From positions 490,501 through 554,500 of the forward strand of contig NZ_CP025611.1 in assembly GCF_002868735.1 (NCBI RefSeq): a DNA stretch of 64,000 bases, written 5' to 3'. This document shows positions 35,914-45,874 of the stretch, piece after piece. Numbering within the stretch: the stretch's first letter is position 1; each line of letters opens with the position of its first letter. The position numbers and the translations under genes were made by a program. This DNA is from Niveispirillum cyanobacteriorum (GTDB taxonomy: Bacteria; Pseudomonadota; Alphaproteobacteria; Azospirillales; Azospirillaceae). The notes under the pieces were generated by a model. The model was not told where the DNA came from. It worked only from the letters and a program-made list of their open reading frames with translations, and did not search any database.

Positions 35914-35954
35914 ATTTCCTGTTTCAGGGATGGGGCTACCAAGAGGGGGTAGAA

Positions 35955-38447
35955 ATGCTTCGCAACTGGATCATGGTGGCTCTGCGCACGCTGATGCGTC
36001 ACCGTCTGCACGCCATATTGAACCTGTCAGGCCTGGCCGTGGGGCTGGCCGCGTGCCTGTTGATCCTGCTGTTCGTGCGCAACGAGACGGGCTATGACCG
36101 GTTCTTCAAGGATGCCGACCGCATCTATCAGGTGACGCTGGAATGGCGGGTGCCCGGCCGCAAGCCTGAGCGCGGAGCCTATACCCAGATGGGTTTTGGT
36201 CCCGCCTTTAAAAATGCACATCCAGATGTGCAGGATTTCACCCGCTTCATCCAAAGCCGCGCCATCATCTCCACGGGTGACCGGCAATTCTATGAATGGA
36301 CCTTCACGGTCGATCCCACCTTCCTGCAAATCTTCGATTTCCCGCTGCTGGCGGGGGATGCTGCGACGGCACTGACCGATCCCTATTCGGTGGTCCTGAC
36401 CGAAGAGATGGCGCGGAAATATTTCGGCGATACGCCGGCCCTGGGCCAGACGTTGAGCCTGGACCATAAGCACGCATTGAAGGTCACGGCGGTGGTCGCC
36501 AGCCTGCCGGCCAACACGCATCTGGATTTCGGCATTCTGCTGCCCATGGGTCATCCTGCCGGGACCTGGATGATCGACCAGGAAAAGAACTGGGGCAACA
36601 CACAGGGCCAGACCTATCTGCGCCTCAAGCCGGGTGCGTCGGTGGCGCCGTTGCTGGCCGGTATCCCGGATTGGGTCAAGCGTACCTTCACGCCGATCCA
36701 GACGCCGAGCGGCCCGATCGATCTCTCTGCCCTGGCCTTCCCGGATCTGCGCCCCCTGACCAGCATCCATACTGATCCGACGGCGGGCGATGTGACGCCG
36801 GGTATCAGCCGGGCGGAATTGACCACCTTCACGGCGGTCGCGTTCCTGGTGCTGATTATCGCCTGCATCAATTTCATGAACCTCGCCACCGCGCGCGCCA
36901 CCCAGCGGGCGCGGGAGGTCAGCGTGCGCAAGGTGGTGGGCGCCAGCCGGACACAGTTGGTGACGCAGTTCCTGGGCGAAAGCCTGTTTATGGCAGCGTT
37001 GGCGCTGATTGTGGCTATTGCACTGGTTGAAATCGCGCTTCCCGGATTCAGTTCTTTCCTGGGTAAGGAACTGACGCTCGATTTCGCGCGGGATTCAATG
37101 CTGTTGCCGATGCTGATCGGGTTGGCGCTGCTGGTCGGTGTGGGCGGCGGGGCTTATCCGGCCTTCCTGCTCTCCTCCTTCAATCCGGCCCAGACCATGA
37201 AAAGCGCGTCCGGCGGCACCAGTGGCGGGTCCGGCCGGCTGCGCGCGGTGCTGGTGGTGGTGCAGTTCGCCATCTCCATCGCGCTGATGGTGGCCACCTC
37301 GGTCGTCTATGGTCAGTTTATTTATGCCCAGCATAAGAACCTGGGCTACGACACCGAAAATGTCGTGATCATCGGGCATTTCCAGGATGAAGGCGTGCGG
37401 GAGAAGACGCAGACCTTCATCGACATGCTGCGCGCCGATCCCAATGTGGCCGGTGTGGGCGTGGCGGGCCATATTCCGGGCGATGGCGGCGAAAACAACA
37501 CCATGATCACGCCGCTGACCGGGACCAAGCCCGAAAACCATGTCATGCGCCAGGACAGTGTCGGCCCCGGCTTCTTTGAAGCCTTGGGCATGCGCATGAT
37601 TGCCGGTCGCGCCTTCGACCAGACCCGGCCCACCGATCTGGTGCAACGTCCGGATTGGATGAAACAGAACCAGCCGCCGCCGGAGAGCACCAAGGAACTG
37701 CTGCTGCCCATGGGTGTCGTGCTGAATGAAAGTGCCGTGAAGGCCCTTGGCTATGAAAGCCCGGCGGCAGCGCTGGGTCAGCAGGTGAAGATCATGGACA
37801 ACATGACCACCTTCCTGATGGGTACTGTCATCGGCGTGGTGGCGGATTTCCACTACCGCTCCGTCCATGAACCGATCCGCGCTGTCATGTATATCAGCGA
37901 CGAAGGTCGCCACCATGCCATGGCCGTGCGCGCCAAGGCCGGGCAGATGCAGGCGGTGGTGGACAAGATTGACCGCGTCTGGGCCGAACTGGTTCCCGAC
38001 CGCCCGATCGAGCGCAGCTTCTTCGATATCAACATCGCCAACCAGTATCAGCGCGAACAGAAGACCTCGCAGATGTTCGCGACCTTTGCCGGGCTGGCGA
38101 TCTTCATCTCCTGCCTGGGTCTCTATGGTCTGGCCAGCTTCACTGCCGAACGCCGGACCAAGGAGATCGGCCTGCGCAAGGTGCTGGGCGCCAGTGTGCC
38201 GGACATTGTCCGCCTGCTGGTCTGGCAGTTCTCCAAGCCGGTGCTGGTGGCAAACCTCATCGCCTGGCCCGTGGCCTGGTTCTGCATGGACCGCTGGCTG
38301 TCGGATTTCACCTACCGGATCGACCTGAACCCGCTGCTGTTCTTAGGCGCCGGATCAGTGGCGCTGGCCATCGCCTGGGTGACGGTCGGCCTGCATGCGG
38401 CCCGCGTGGCACAGGCAAAGCCGGTGAAGGCATTGCGTTACGAGTGA
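35955..38447 (+). CDS. MacB-like FtsX-fold ABC permease 2
   Basis: 830 residues from MLRNWIMVALRTLMRHRLHA, with GGGGG upstream. Same double MacB-PCD/FtsX layout as permease 1, with motifs REVSVRKVVGASRTQLV and KEIGLRKVLGASVPDIV. It is closest to permease 1 over the whole length, including long stretches of near-identical DNA at the 3' end (about 38120-38280). The two periplasmic domains (about residues 45-280 and 455-690) diverge most, which is where substrate or adaptor contacts are expected. It lies 84 bases after permease 1, with the hairpin at 35880 in the gap. Confidence 0.93.
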   Translation: MLRNWIMVALRTLMRHRLHAILNLSGLAVGLAACLLILLFVRNETGYDRFFKDADRIYQVTLEWRVPGRKPERGAYTQMGFGPAFKNAHPDVQDFTRFIQSRAIISTGDRQFYEWTFTVDPTFLQIFDFPLLAGDAATALTDPYSVVLTEEMARKYFGDTPALGQTLSLDHKHALKVTAVVASLPANTHLDFGILLPMGHPAGTWMIDQEKNWGNTQGQTYLRLKPGASVAPLLAGIPDWVKRTFTPIQTPSGPIDLSALAFPDLRPLTSIHTDPTAGDVTPGISRAELTTFTAVAFLVLIIACINFMNLATARATQRAREVSVRKVVGASRTQLVTQFLGESLFMAALALIVAIALVEIALPGFSSFLGKELTLDFARDSMLLPMLIGLALLVGVGGGAYPAFLLSSFNPAQTMKSASGGTSGGSGRLRAVLVVVQFAISIALMVATSVVYGQFIYAQHKNLGYDTENVVIIGHFQDEGVREKTQTFIDMLRADPNVAGVGVAGHIPGDGGENNTMITPLTGTKPENHVMRQDSVGPGFFEALGMRMIAGRAFDQTRPTDLVQRPDWMKQNQPPPESTKELLLPMGVVLNESAVKALGYESPAAALGQQVKIMDNMTTFLMGTVIGVVADFHYRSVHEPIRAVMYISDEGRHHAMAVRAKAGQMQAVVDKIDRVWAELVPDRPIERSFFDINIANQYQREQKTSQMFATFAGLAIFISCLGLYGLASFTAERRTKEIGLRKVLGASVPDIVRLLVWQFSKPVLVANLIAWPVAWFCMDRWLSDFTYRIDLNPLLFLGAGSVALAIAWVTVGLHAARVAQAKPVKALRYE

Positions 38448-38480
38448 CATTTCAAGGGATTGAGTGGGGAGGGCGATATC

Positions 38481-40949
38481 ATGCTGAAGAACTGGGTCCT
38501 GGTGGCCATCCGTAATCTGCTGCGGCACAAGCTGTACACGGCCATCAATGTCATCGGTCTGGCCGTGGGTCTGGCCAGTTGCCTGATGATTATGCTGCAT
38601 GTCCGGGACGAACTGTCCTATGACGCCTGGGTGCCCGATGCCGACCGCATCGTGCGTGTCCATACCAGCTATGAGATACCGGGCCGCGCCCCCTTCAATA
38701 CCGTCCGCTCGGCGGGCAAAATGATGGAGGCCCTCACCACCGCCTATCCCGAACAGGTGGAGGTGGCGGCCCGCATGTTCCCCTATGATACCTCCATCCT
38801 GCGCGACGGTACCGTCATTCCGCAGACCGTGACCTATACGGACCCGGCGGCCCTTGCCATTTTCGGCCTGAAATTCCTGGAAGGTGATGCGGCAACGGCC
38901 CTGTCGGACCCGTCATCGCTGGTGTTGACGCAAAGTGCGGCGCGCAAATATTTCGGCGACGCCGATCCCATCGGTCGCACCCTGACCATCTGCTGTATCG
39001 GTCCCGACCGGTATGACCACCGTGTCACGGCGGTGATCGCCGACCTGCCGCTCAACACGCATCTCAAGGTGGAGATGCTGGCCCCCGTGGTGCCGCAGCG
39101 TCTGGCCGCCTTTCCCCAGGTCCTGGACACCTGGACCTCGGTGAACGTCTTCACCTATCTGAAGCTCCGCAGCACCAATGACATCGCCCGGCTGGCCGAC
39201 GACAATGCCGCCTTCATCGACCGGATGATCCCCAACAAAAACAACAATGTCCGCACCTCTGACAGCACGCGCCAGCATTTCATGCCCATCCGCGATATCC
39301 GCCTGCACGCCAAACAGCAGGCCGGCGATATCGGCGACATGAAGCCAGCGGGCGATGCCGGTCTGGTGACGGCCCTCTCCATGGTGGCCCTGCTGATCCT
39401 GGCGCTGGGCTGCGTGAACTTCACCAACATGGCTATCGCCCGTTCCTCCCTGCGCGGGCGGGAGGTGGCGGTGCGCAAGGTACTTGGCGCACGCCGCCGC
39501 TCCCTGGTGGCACAGTTCCTGACCGAAGGGTCGGTGATGGTGGTGCTATCCATCCTGGTGGCGTTGGGCCTGATGGAACTGGCCCTACCGGCGTTCAATG
39601 GCGTGACGGGCAAGGACCTGTCGATCCCGCTGCTGGACCCGCTGTTCCTGTCGGCGCTGCTGGGCCTGTCGCTGCTGGTCACCCTGCTGGGGGGTGCCTA
39701 TCCGGCGCTGTATCTGTCGGGGTTCCAGCCGGCCCGCATCCTGAAGGGTGAAGACGCCGCCGATGGCGGTGGCGCGCGGCTGCGGCAATTGCTGGTGGTG
39801 ATGCAGTTCGCGGTGGCCATCGGCCTGTCGATCATCACCCTGGTCGTCTATCGCCAGACCATTTTCGCCACCAATGCCGAACTGGGTTTTGACCGGCAGC
39901 ATGTGCTGGCCCTGCGCAACCTGGGCGGGGCGGGGTTCCAGTCGACGCGGGAAGCCGTGATGGAACAGGTGCGCCGCCTGCCCGGCGTGACGGCGGTCGC
40001 CCTGTCCTCCGACGTGCCGACCGACAATAACGAAAACAACATGATCTTCACGCTGGAAGGCTCCGGTGAGAAGGGGCAGGTGTTGAATTACCAGAGCCTG
40101 GGTGACGGGTTCATGGAACTGTACAAGGTCGCCCCCGTGGCCGGCCGCGTCTTCAACCCCTCCTTCGGCACCGATCTGATCCGCCCGCCGGCAGAGGGCG
40201 AAACGGGTCAGGCCACGGCCATGATCAACGAGGCGGCGGCCCGCCTGCTGGGCTTCGCCACCAATGCCGATGCGCTGGGCCGTGTCCTGAAGACCAAGAC
40301 GTTGGGCAACGCACCTTTCGACCTCACCATCGTCGGCGTCATCCCGGATATCCGGTTCCGGTCCCTGAAATACGGGATACAGCCGACCGTAATATTCCAG
40401 GCCGAACGCCAGTTCGACACGCTGTCCATCCGTTTCGATGGGCGCGACCCGTCGGCGCTGCTGTCGCAGGTGCAGTCGCTCTGGGCCCGCATGATCAATG
40501 ACCGGCCTTTCAACGCCGCCTTTGTCGAGGACATGATCGCCGCCCAGTATAATGAGGAGCGGGTGCAGGCCACCGTCTTCGCCGCCTTCTCCGGCCTTGC
40601 CATTCTGGTCGCCTGCCTGGGTCTCTATGGCCTGTCCGGCTTTGCGGCCCGGCGGCGGACCAAGGAGATCGGCCTGCGTAAGGTGTTCGGTGCCACGGTG
40701 GCACAGATCGTGGCCCTGCTGGTCTGGCAATTCTCCCGCCCCGTCATGATCGCCAACCTCGTCGCCTGGCCCATCGCCTGGTGGCTGCTGCGCGGCTGGT
40801 TGGACGGGTTCGAACAGCGTGTGGACCTGTCGCCGGCCTATTTCGTAGCGGCGGGTCTGACGGCACTGATCATCGCCTGGGTCACCGTCGCCGGCCACGC
40901 CGCCACCACCGCCATGGCCCCGCCCATCAAGGCGCTGCGGCACGAGTAA
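38481..40949 (+). CDS. MacB-like FtsX-fold ABC permease 3
   Basis: 822 residues from MLKNWVLVAIRNLLRHKLYT; the ATG follows a GGGGAGGG box, while the TTG at 38460 is less likely. Same topology as its paralogues, but the most divergent of the five: motifs REVAVRKVLGARRRSLV and KEIGLRKVFGATVAQIV, and FAARRRTKEIG where the others have FTAERRTKEIG. It carries a CCIGPDR insertion in the first periplasmic domain with two adjacent cysteines. It lies 33 bases after permease 2, so it is co-transcribed. Confidence 0.92.
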   Translation: MLKNWVLVAIRNLLRHKLYTAINVIGLAVGLASCLMIMLHVRDELSYDAWVPDADRIVRVHTSYEIPGRAPFNTVRSAGKMMEALTTAYPEQVEVAARMFPYDTSILRDGTVIPQTVTYTDPAALAIFGLKFLEGDAATALSDPSSLVLTQSAARKYFGDADPIGRTLTICCIGPDRYDHRVTAVIADLPLNTHLKVEMLAPVVPQRLAAFPQVLDTWTSVNVFTYLKLRSTNDIARLADDNAAFIDRMIPNKNNNVRTSDSTRQHFMPIRDIRLHAKQQAGDIGDMKPAGDAGLVTALSMVALLILALGCVNFTNMAIARSSLRGREVAVRKVLGARRRSLVAQFLTEGSVMVVLSILVALGLMELALPAFNGVTGKDLSIPLLDPLFLSALLGLSLLVTLLGGAYPALYLSGFQPARILKGEDAADGGGARLRQLLVVMQFAVAIGLSIITLVVYRQTIFATNAELGFDRQHVLALRNLGGAGFQSTREAVMEQVRRLPGVTAVALSSDVPTDNNENNMIFTLEGSGEKGQVLNYQSLGDGFMELYKVAPVAGRVFNPSFGTDLIRPPAEGETGQATAMINEAAARLLGFATNADALGRVLKTKTLGNAPFDLTIVGVIPDIRFRSLKYGIQPTVIFQAERQFDTLSIRFDGRDPSALLSQVQSLWARMINDRPFNAAFVEDMIAAQYNEERVQATVFAAFSGLAILVACLGLYGLSGFAARRRTKEIGLRKVFGATVAQIVALLVWQFSRPVMIANLVAWPIAWWLLRGWLDGFEQRVDLSPAYFVAAGLTALIIAWVTVAGHAATTAMAPPIKALRHE

Positions 40950-40979
40950 TAGATCAACGTCAGGATTGGAAGGTGGGGC

Positions 40980-43421
40980 ATGGTAAGGAACTGGCTGATG
41001 GTGGCGGTGCGCAACCTCATGCGTCACCGGCTTTATACGGCGATCAATGTCCTGGGGCTGACGGCGGGGTTGGCGGCGGCCTTGCTGATTGCCGTGTTTG
41101 TCCGGCATGAGCTGTCGTTCAATGACCGGTTCGCCAATGTCGACAGTACATGGCGCCTCAACCGCATCCTGCTGATCAATGGCCGCGCGCCGGAGCCGAC
41201 GGCGTCGCAGGCCATCCCCCTGGCCCCCGCCCTGAAACAGAGCTTCCCGGAGGTGGTACAGGCGGTCCGTGTGGCCCGCGTGCGCGAAGTGGTGCGCCGG
41301 GACGGGGACAGCCTTTACCAACTGTTCTCCGCCGTCGATCCTGACTATTTCGACATTTTCGACTGGCGCTTTCTGGCCGGTGATCCGGCATCGGCCCTGA
41401 CACAGCCCAACAGCGCCGTCCTGACGGTGGCGACGGCGGAAAAGCTGTTCGGCACCACCAATGTCCTGGATCGGACCATCGAGCTAGGGTCCGGCATCAC
41501 CCTGCGCGTGACGGGCGTGATCGAAAATCCGCCCGTCAATGTCACCCACAAACCCGAAGCGCTGATCGCCCTCTCCACACCGCTGCCCTCCATCGACCGG
41601 GCGCGGGATCATTGGAACTGGAACTGGATCGACACCTATGTCCGCCTCGCCCCTGGCACCGATGTGGCCCGGCTGGAGGCGGCCTTGCCCGACTTCGTGC
41701 GCCGGAACAATCCCAACGCGGTGGAGGATGAAGGCCAGGGTGACCGCAATGTCCTGACACTTCAGAAACTGCGCGACGTCCATACCGCCCCCTTATCTGA
41801 TGACGAGGGGACCAGCATGGCCGTTATCACCAGCCTGACGGCGCTGGCCGCCGTCATCCTGGCCATCGCCGCGGTGAATTTCGTCAATCTGGCGACGGCG
41901 CGGGCCAGCATGCGGGCGCGGGAGGTGGCGATGCGCAAGGCGCTGGGCGCGCCGCGCCGGCTGCTGGTCCTGCAATTCCTGGGGGAAAGCCTGCTGCTGA
42001 CCTTCCTGTCGGGCCTGATGGCCCTGGCTTTGGTGGAGGTGACGCTGCCTTTGTTTCAGGATGCGATGTCGGTCTCCATCGATCCCGCCTATCGTGAGCT
42101 TTGGGCCATGGCCGTCATCGTGGCCGCCCTGTCCTTCGCGCTGGGTATTCTGGGCGGCCTCTATCCGGCCCTGGTCCTTTCGGGCTTCCGGCCCGCCCAT
42201 GTCTTGCGCGGCAACAGCAAGGGCAATGCGGGCAGCGGGCGGCTGCGCACCATCCTGGTGGTGGCACAGTTTGCCGTGGCCATCGCGCTGACCGTCGGCA
42301 CCCTGGTCGTGCTGCAACAGGCGCGTTATGCCAGCAGTCAGCAATTAGGTTTCGACAAGGATAATGTCGTCCTGCTGCGCGGGGCCGACAACAAGGCCGT
42401 GAAGCCGAAACTGGCGGCGCTGAAGCAGCGGCTGCTGGCTGATCCCGGCGTGATTGCGGTGGCGGGTGCCCCCTGGGTTCCGTCGGATGGGGCCGAAACC
42501 ACCAGCGCCTATCGCCGCACCGATGACGGACAGAATGTCAGCGTCACCATCCGCACCGACAATGTCGATTACGGCTATTTCGAAGCGCTGGGTGCCCGCC
42601 TGCTGGCTGGCCGCACCTTTGATGAGAAATACGGGGCCGAAGCCGCCGCCGATGTACCATCGGGACAGCGGATGGAGGGCCGCACCGCGTCCGCCCTGCT
42701 GTCCCTGTCGGCGGTGCGACAGCTGGGCTGGGCCAGTCCGCAGGACGCCATTGGCCGGACATTGCTCTATCCACAGGATGAGGGCGATGTGACCCTGACC
42801 ATCGTCGGCGTCGTCGATGATCTGCAATACCGCACGGCGCGCGACCGCACCGTTGCGTCCGTCTATCAGATCGACCAGGGCCAGATCGGCACCCTGATGG
42901 TGCGGATCAAGCCTGATGCCGCACCCGCCGTGCTGAACCGCATCGATGCGCTGTGGCGGGAGATGGTGCCCGAGGTACCGATACGCCGGCAGTTCCTGGA
43001 TGAACGGATCGAGCAGCTTTACGCGCTGGATGTCCGGCAGGGCAAATTGTTTGCGGCCTTCGCGGGGCTGGCCGTGATCATCGCCTGCCTGGGCCTGTTC
43101 GGTCTGGCCAGTTTCACCGCCGAACGCCGGACCAAGGAGATCGGGATCCGGAAGGTGCTGGGTGCCAGCGTCGGGGACCTTGTGCGCCTGCTGGTCTGGC
43201 AGTTCTCGCGCCCCGTGCTGATCGCCAATCTGGTCGCCTGGCCGCTGGCCTGGTTTGGGCTCAGCCGCTGGCTGGAGGGGTTTGCCTATCGTGTGGCGCT
43301 TGACCCGCTGCTGTTCGTGGCGGCGGGGCTGGGGGCCTTGATCATCGCCTGGGCCACGGTCGCGGGCCATGCGGCGCGGGTGGCGGCGGAAAAGCCGGTT
43401 CGCGCGCTGCGGTACGAATAG
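40980..43421 (+). CDS. MacB-like FtsX-fold ABC permease 4
   Basis: 813 residues from MVRNWLMVAVRNLMRHRLYT with a GGAAGG box. Two MacB-PCD/FtsX repeats, motifs REVAMRKALGAPRRLLV and KEIGIRKVLGASVGDLV. It groups with permease 5 by shared segments (VNLATARA.MRAREVA, QQARYASSQQLGFDKDNVVL and LFAAFAGLAVIIACLGLFG). The second periplasmic domain has a disordered-looking loop (DEKYGAEAAADVPSGQRMEG). It is 30 bases after permease 3. Confidence 0.93.
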   Translation: MVRNWLMVAVRNLMRHRLYTAINVLGLTAGLAAALLIAVFVRHELSFNDRFANVDSTWRLNRILLINGRAPEPTASQAIPLAPALKQSFPEVVQAVRVARVREVVRRDGDSLYQLFSAVDPDYFDIFDWRFLAGDPASALTQPNSAVLTVATAEKLFGTTNVLDRTIELGSGITLRVTGVIENPPVNVTHKPEALIALSTPLPSIDRARDHWNWNWIDTYVRLAPGTDVARLEAALPDFVRRNNPNAVEDEGQGDRNVLTLQKLRDVHTAPLSDDEGTSMAVITSLTALAAVILAIAAVNFVNLATARASMRAREVAMRKALGAPRRLLVLQFLGESLLLTFLSGLMALALVEVTLPLFQDAMSVSIDPAYRELWAMAVIVAALSFALGILGGLYPALVLSGFRPAHVLRGNSKGNAGSGRLRTILVVAQFAVAIALTVGTLVVLQQARYASSQQLGFDKDNVVLLRGADNKAVKPKLAALKQRLLADPGVIAVAGAPWVPSDGAETTSAYRRTDDGQNVSVTIRTDNVDYGYFEALGARLLAGRTFDEKYGAEAAADVPSGQRMEGRTASALLSLSAVRQLGWASPQDAIGRTLLYPQDEGDVTLTIVGVVDDLQYRTARDRTVASVYQIDQGQIGTLMVRIKPDAAPAVLNRIDALWREMVPEVPIRRQFLDERIEQLYALDVRQGKLFAAFAGLAVIIACLGLFGLASFTAERRTKEIGIRKVLGASVGDLVRLLVWQFSRPVLIANLVAWPLAWFGLSRWLEGFAYRVALDPLLFVAAGLGALIIAWATVAGHAARVAAEKPVRALRYE

Positions 43422-43432
43422 GGGGGGTGGAT

Positions 43433-45874
43433 ATGCTGAAGAACTGGATCATGGTGGCGTTGCGCAACCTGCTGCGCCACAAGCTTTATACCAGCATCAA
43501 TGTGCTGGGGCTGGCCGCCGGACTGGCGGCGGCCCTGCTGATCACGGTCTTTGTGCGCCATGAACTGTCGTACAACAGCCTGTTCACCGATGCGGACAAG
43601 ACGCTGCGCGTCGTTCGCACTGAATATCTGCCGGGTCGCCCGCCCGCAACCCATGCCGCCATGTCCATGCCCACGGCAGCAGCCCTGAAACAGGAATTCT
43701 CCGAGATCGAAACGGTCGTCCGTTTCGGGCGCACGCGGGAGATTGTGCGCCGGGGCGATGAAAGCCTCTATGTCAGCTTTCATGCCGTGGATGTCGATTA
43801 TCTGCGGCTGTTCGACTGGCCGTTCCTGTCGGGTGATCCGCGCACGGCCCTGTCGCAGCCCAACAGCACCGTCCTGACCCAGGCGCTGGCCACCAAGATT
43901 TTCGGGGCACAGGAGGCGGTGGGCCGCACCGTAACCCTGATCGATGGCCGCACGCTGACGGTCACGGGCGTTATCCAGGACCCGCCCTCCAACGTGACGG
44001 ACGAGGTGGAGGCACTGGTCTCCATCGCCACGCCGTTGCCCTTCCTGGAACGGCAGCGGGAGAACTGGGGCAGCAACTGGCTGCACATCTATCTGCGGCT
44101 GGCGCCCGGTGCCGATGTTGAGCGGTTGAAGACTGATCTGAAGGGCTTTATGGCCCGTGTGCGCCCGAGCGCCAACCCGCAGGATGATGGTGGCTACCGC
44201 GCCGAACTCAGCCTGCAGCCGCTGCTGGACATTCGTACCCATCCGCTGCCCGGCGGCATCGGCACCAGCATGGCGGTGATCACCGGCCTAATCGCGCTGG
44301 CAGTGTTGATCATGGCCATTGCGGCCATCAATTTCGTCAATCTCGCAACGGCGCGGGCCACCATGCGGGCGCGGGAAGTGGCCCTGCGCAAGACGCTGGG
44401 CGCACCCCGCCGCCTGATCATCTTGCAGTTCCTGGGCGAAAGCCTGCTGCTAACCCTGCTGGCCGGTCTGCTGGCCATGGCCGTGGTGGAACTGGGTCTG
44501 GACCCGTTCCAGTCGGCCCTGGGGATCAAGATGGACCCGGCCTTCCATGCCATGGGCCTGCTGGGGGCCATCACGCTGGGCCTGTCGGTGCTGCTGGGCC
44601 TGCTGGGCGGGCTTTATCCGGCCTTCGTCCTGTCGGGTTTCCGTCCGGCACAGGTTCTGCGCTCTAACAAATCCGCCGGTGTCGGTGGCGGGCGGTTGCG
44701 CGCAGCCCTGGTGGTGGCACAGTTCGCGGTGGCCATCGGCCTGACAGTGGGCACGCTCGTCGTGCTGCAACAGACCCGCTATGCCAGCAGCCAGGAACTG
44801 GGCTTCGACAAGGAGAATGTCGTCCTGTTGCGCGGATTTGAGTATGAAGCCGCGCGGTCCAAGCTGGAAACCTTCAAGACGCGGCTGCTGGCCGATCCGG
44901 CGGTGGTGTCGGTGGCGGGTGCGCCATGGGCCCCGTCCGACCCGTCCGAACGTACCTCCACCTACGGTGTCATCACGGGCGACCGGAACGAGACGATGAC
45001 GGTTCGCACCGAGCCGGTGGATTTCGGCTATTTCGAAACGCTGGGCGCCACCATGCTGGCGGGCCGCAGCTTCGACAAGGCACGCGGCGCCGATGAGGCG
45101 AAATTCGTCCCCGAAGGCAGCAGGCTGGAGGGGCGGGCCGCCGCCACCATCATCTCCGCGACCGCGGTACAGCAGTTCGGCTGGGGCAGCCCGGCAGAGG
45201 CCATCGGCCGCACCATCAATTTCCCGCAGGATGAAGGCGACATCACCTTGCAGGTAGTCGGCGTCGTCACCGACCTTCAGTATAAATCCGCCCGCAACAG
45301 CACGGTTGCCACCATCTATCACGCGGAACCGTCGGAGGCGCGGGTGCTGATGGTTCGCATCCGTCCGGGCGACGTATCTGCCACCTTGAACCGCATCGAC
45401 AGCCTGTGGCGGGAGATGGTGCCCGATGTGCCGGCGCGTCGGCATTTCCTGGATGAACGGGTGGAGCTGCTTTATGCCGACGATATCCGCCAGGGCAAGC
45501 TGTTCGCGGCCTTCGCGGGGCTGGCCGTGATCATCGCCTGCCTGGGCCTGTTCGGACTGGCCAGCTTTACCGCCGAACGGCGGACGAAGGAGATCGGCAT
45601 CCGCAAAGTGCTGGGCGCGTCCGTCCTGCAATTGGTGCGGCTGCTGGTCTGGCAATTCTCCCGCCCCGTACTGATCGCCAACCTGATCGCCTGGCCCGTC
45701 GCCTGGTACGGACTGAACCGCTGGCTGCAGGGCTTCGCCTATCGCGTGGACCTGGACCCGCTGCTGTTCCTGGCCGCTGGTCTGGGGGCCATGGTGATCG
45801 CCTGGGCCACTGTGGCCGGACATGCGGCACGCGTGGCCGTGGAAAAGCCGGTCAAGGCCCTGCGCTACGAATAA
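43433..45874 (+). CDS. MacB-like FtsX-fold ABC permease 5
   Basis: 813 residues from MLKNWIMVALRNLLRHKLYT; the ATG at 43433 follows a G-rich box (a GTG two codons upstream is possible). Motifs REVALRKTLGAPRRLII and KEIGIRKVLGASVLQLV. It is the closest relative of permease 4. It ends the operon, and its last 23 bases overlap the convergent mobA gene. No terminator is visible between them. Confidence 0.93.
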   Translation: MLKNWIMVALRNLLRHKLYTSINVLGLAAGLAAALLITVFVRHELSYNSLFTDADKTLRVVRTEYLPGRPPATHAAMSMPTAAALKQEFSEIETVVRFGRTREIVRRGDESLYVSFHAVDVDYLRLFDWPFLSGDPRTALSQPNSTVLTQALATKIFGAQEAVGRTVTLIDGRTLTVTGVIQDPPSNVTDEVEALVSIATPLPFLERQRENWGSNWLHIYLRLAPGADVERLKTDLKGFMARVRPSANPQDDGGYRAELSLQPLLDIRTHPLPGGIGTSMAVITGLIALAVLIMAIAAINFVNLATARATMRAREVALRKTLGAPRRLIILQFLGESLLLTLLAGLLAMAVVELGLDPFQSALGIKMDPAFHAMGLLGAITLGLSVLLGLLGGLYPAFVLSGFRPAQVLRSNKSAGVGGGRLRAALVVAQFAVAIGLTVGTLVVLQQTRYASSQELGFDKENVVLLRGFEYEAARSKLETFKTRLLADPAVVSVAGAPWAPSDPSERTSTYGVITGDRNETMTVRTEPVDFGYFETLGATMLAGRSFDKARGADEAKFVPEGSRLEGRAAATIISATAVQQFGWGSPAEAIGRTINFPQDEGDITLQVVGVVTDLQYKSARNSTVATIYHAEPSEARVLMVRIRPGDVSATLNRIDSLWREMVPDVPARRHFLDERVELLYADDIRQGKLFAAFAGLAVIIACLGLFGLASFTAERRTKEIGIRKVLGASVLQLVRLLVWQFSRPVLIANLIAWPVAWYGLNRWLQGFAYRVDLDPLLFLAAGLGAMVIAWATVAGHAARVAVEKPVKALRYE

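Noticed and set aside
33501-36011. 836-residue minus-strand open frame
   Set aside because: A shadow of permease 1. The residue mix is rich in H, Q, G and R, typical of antisense high-GC frames.
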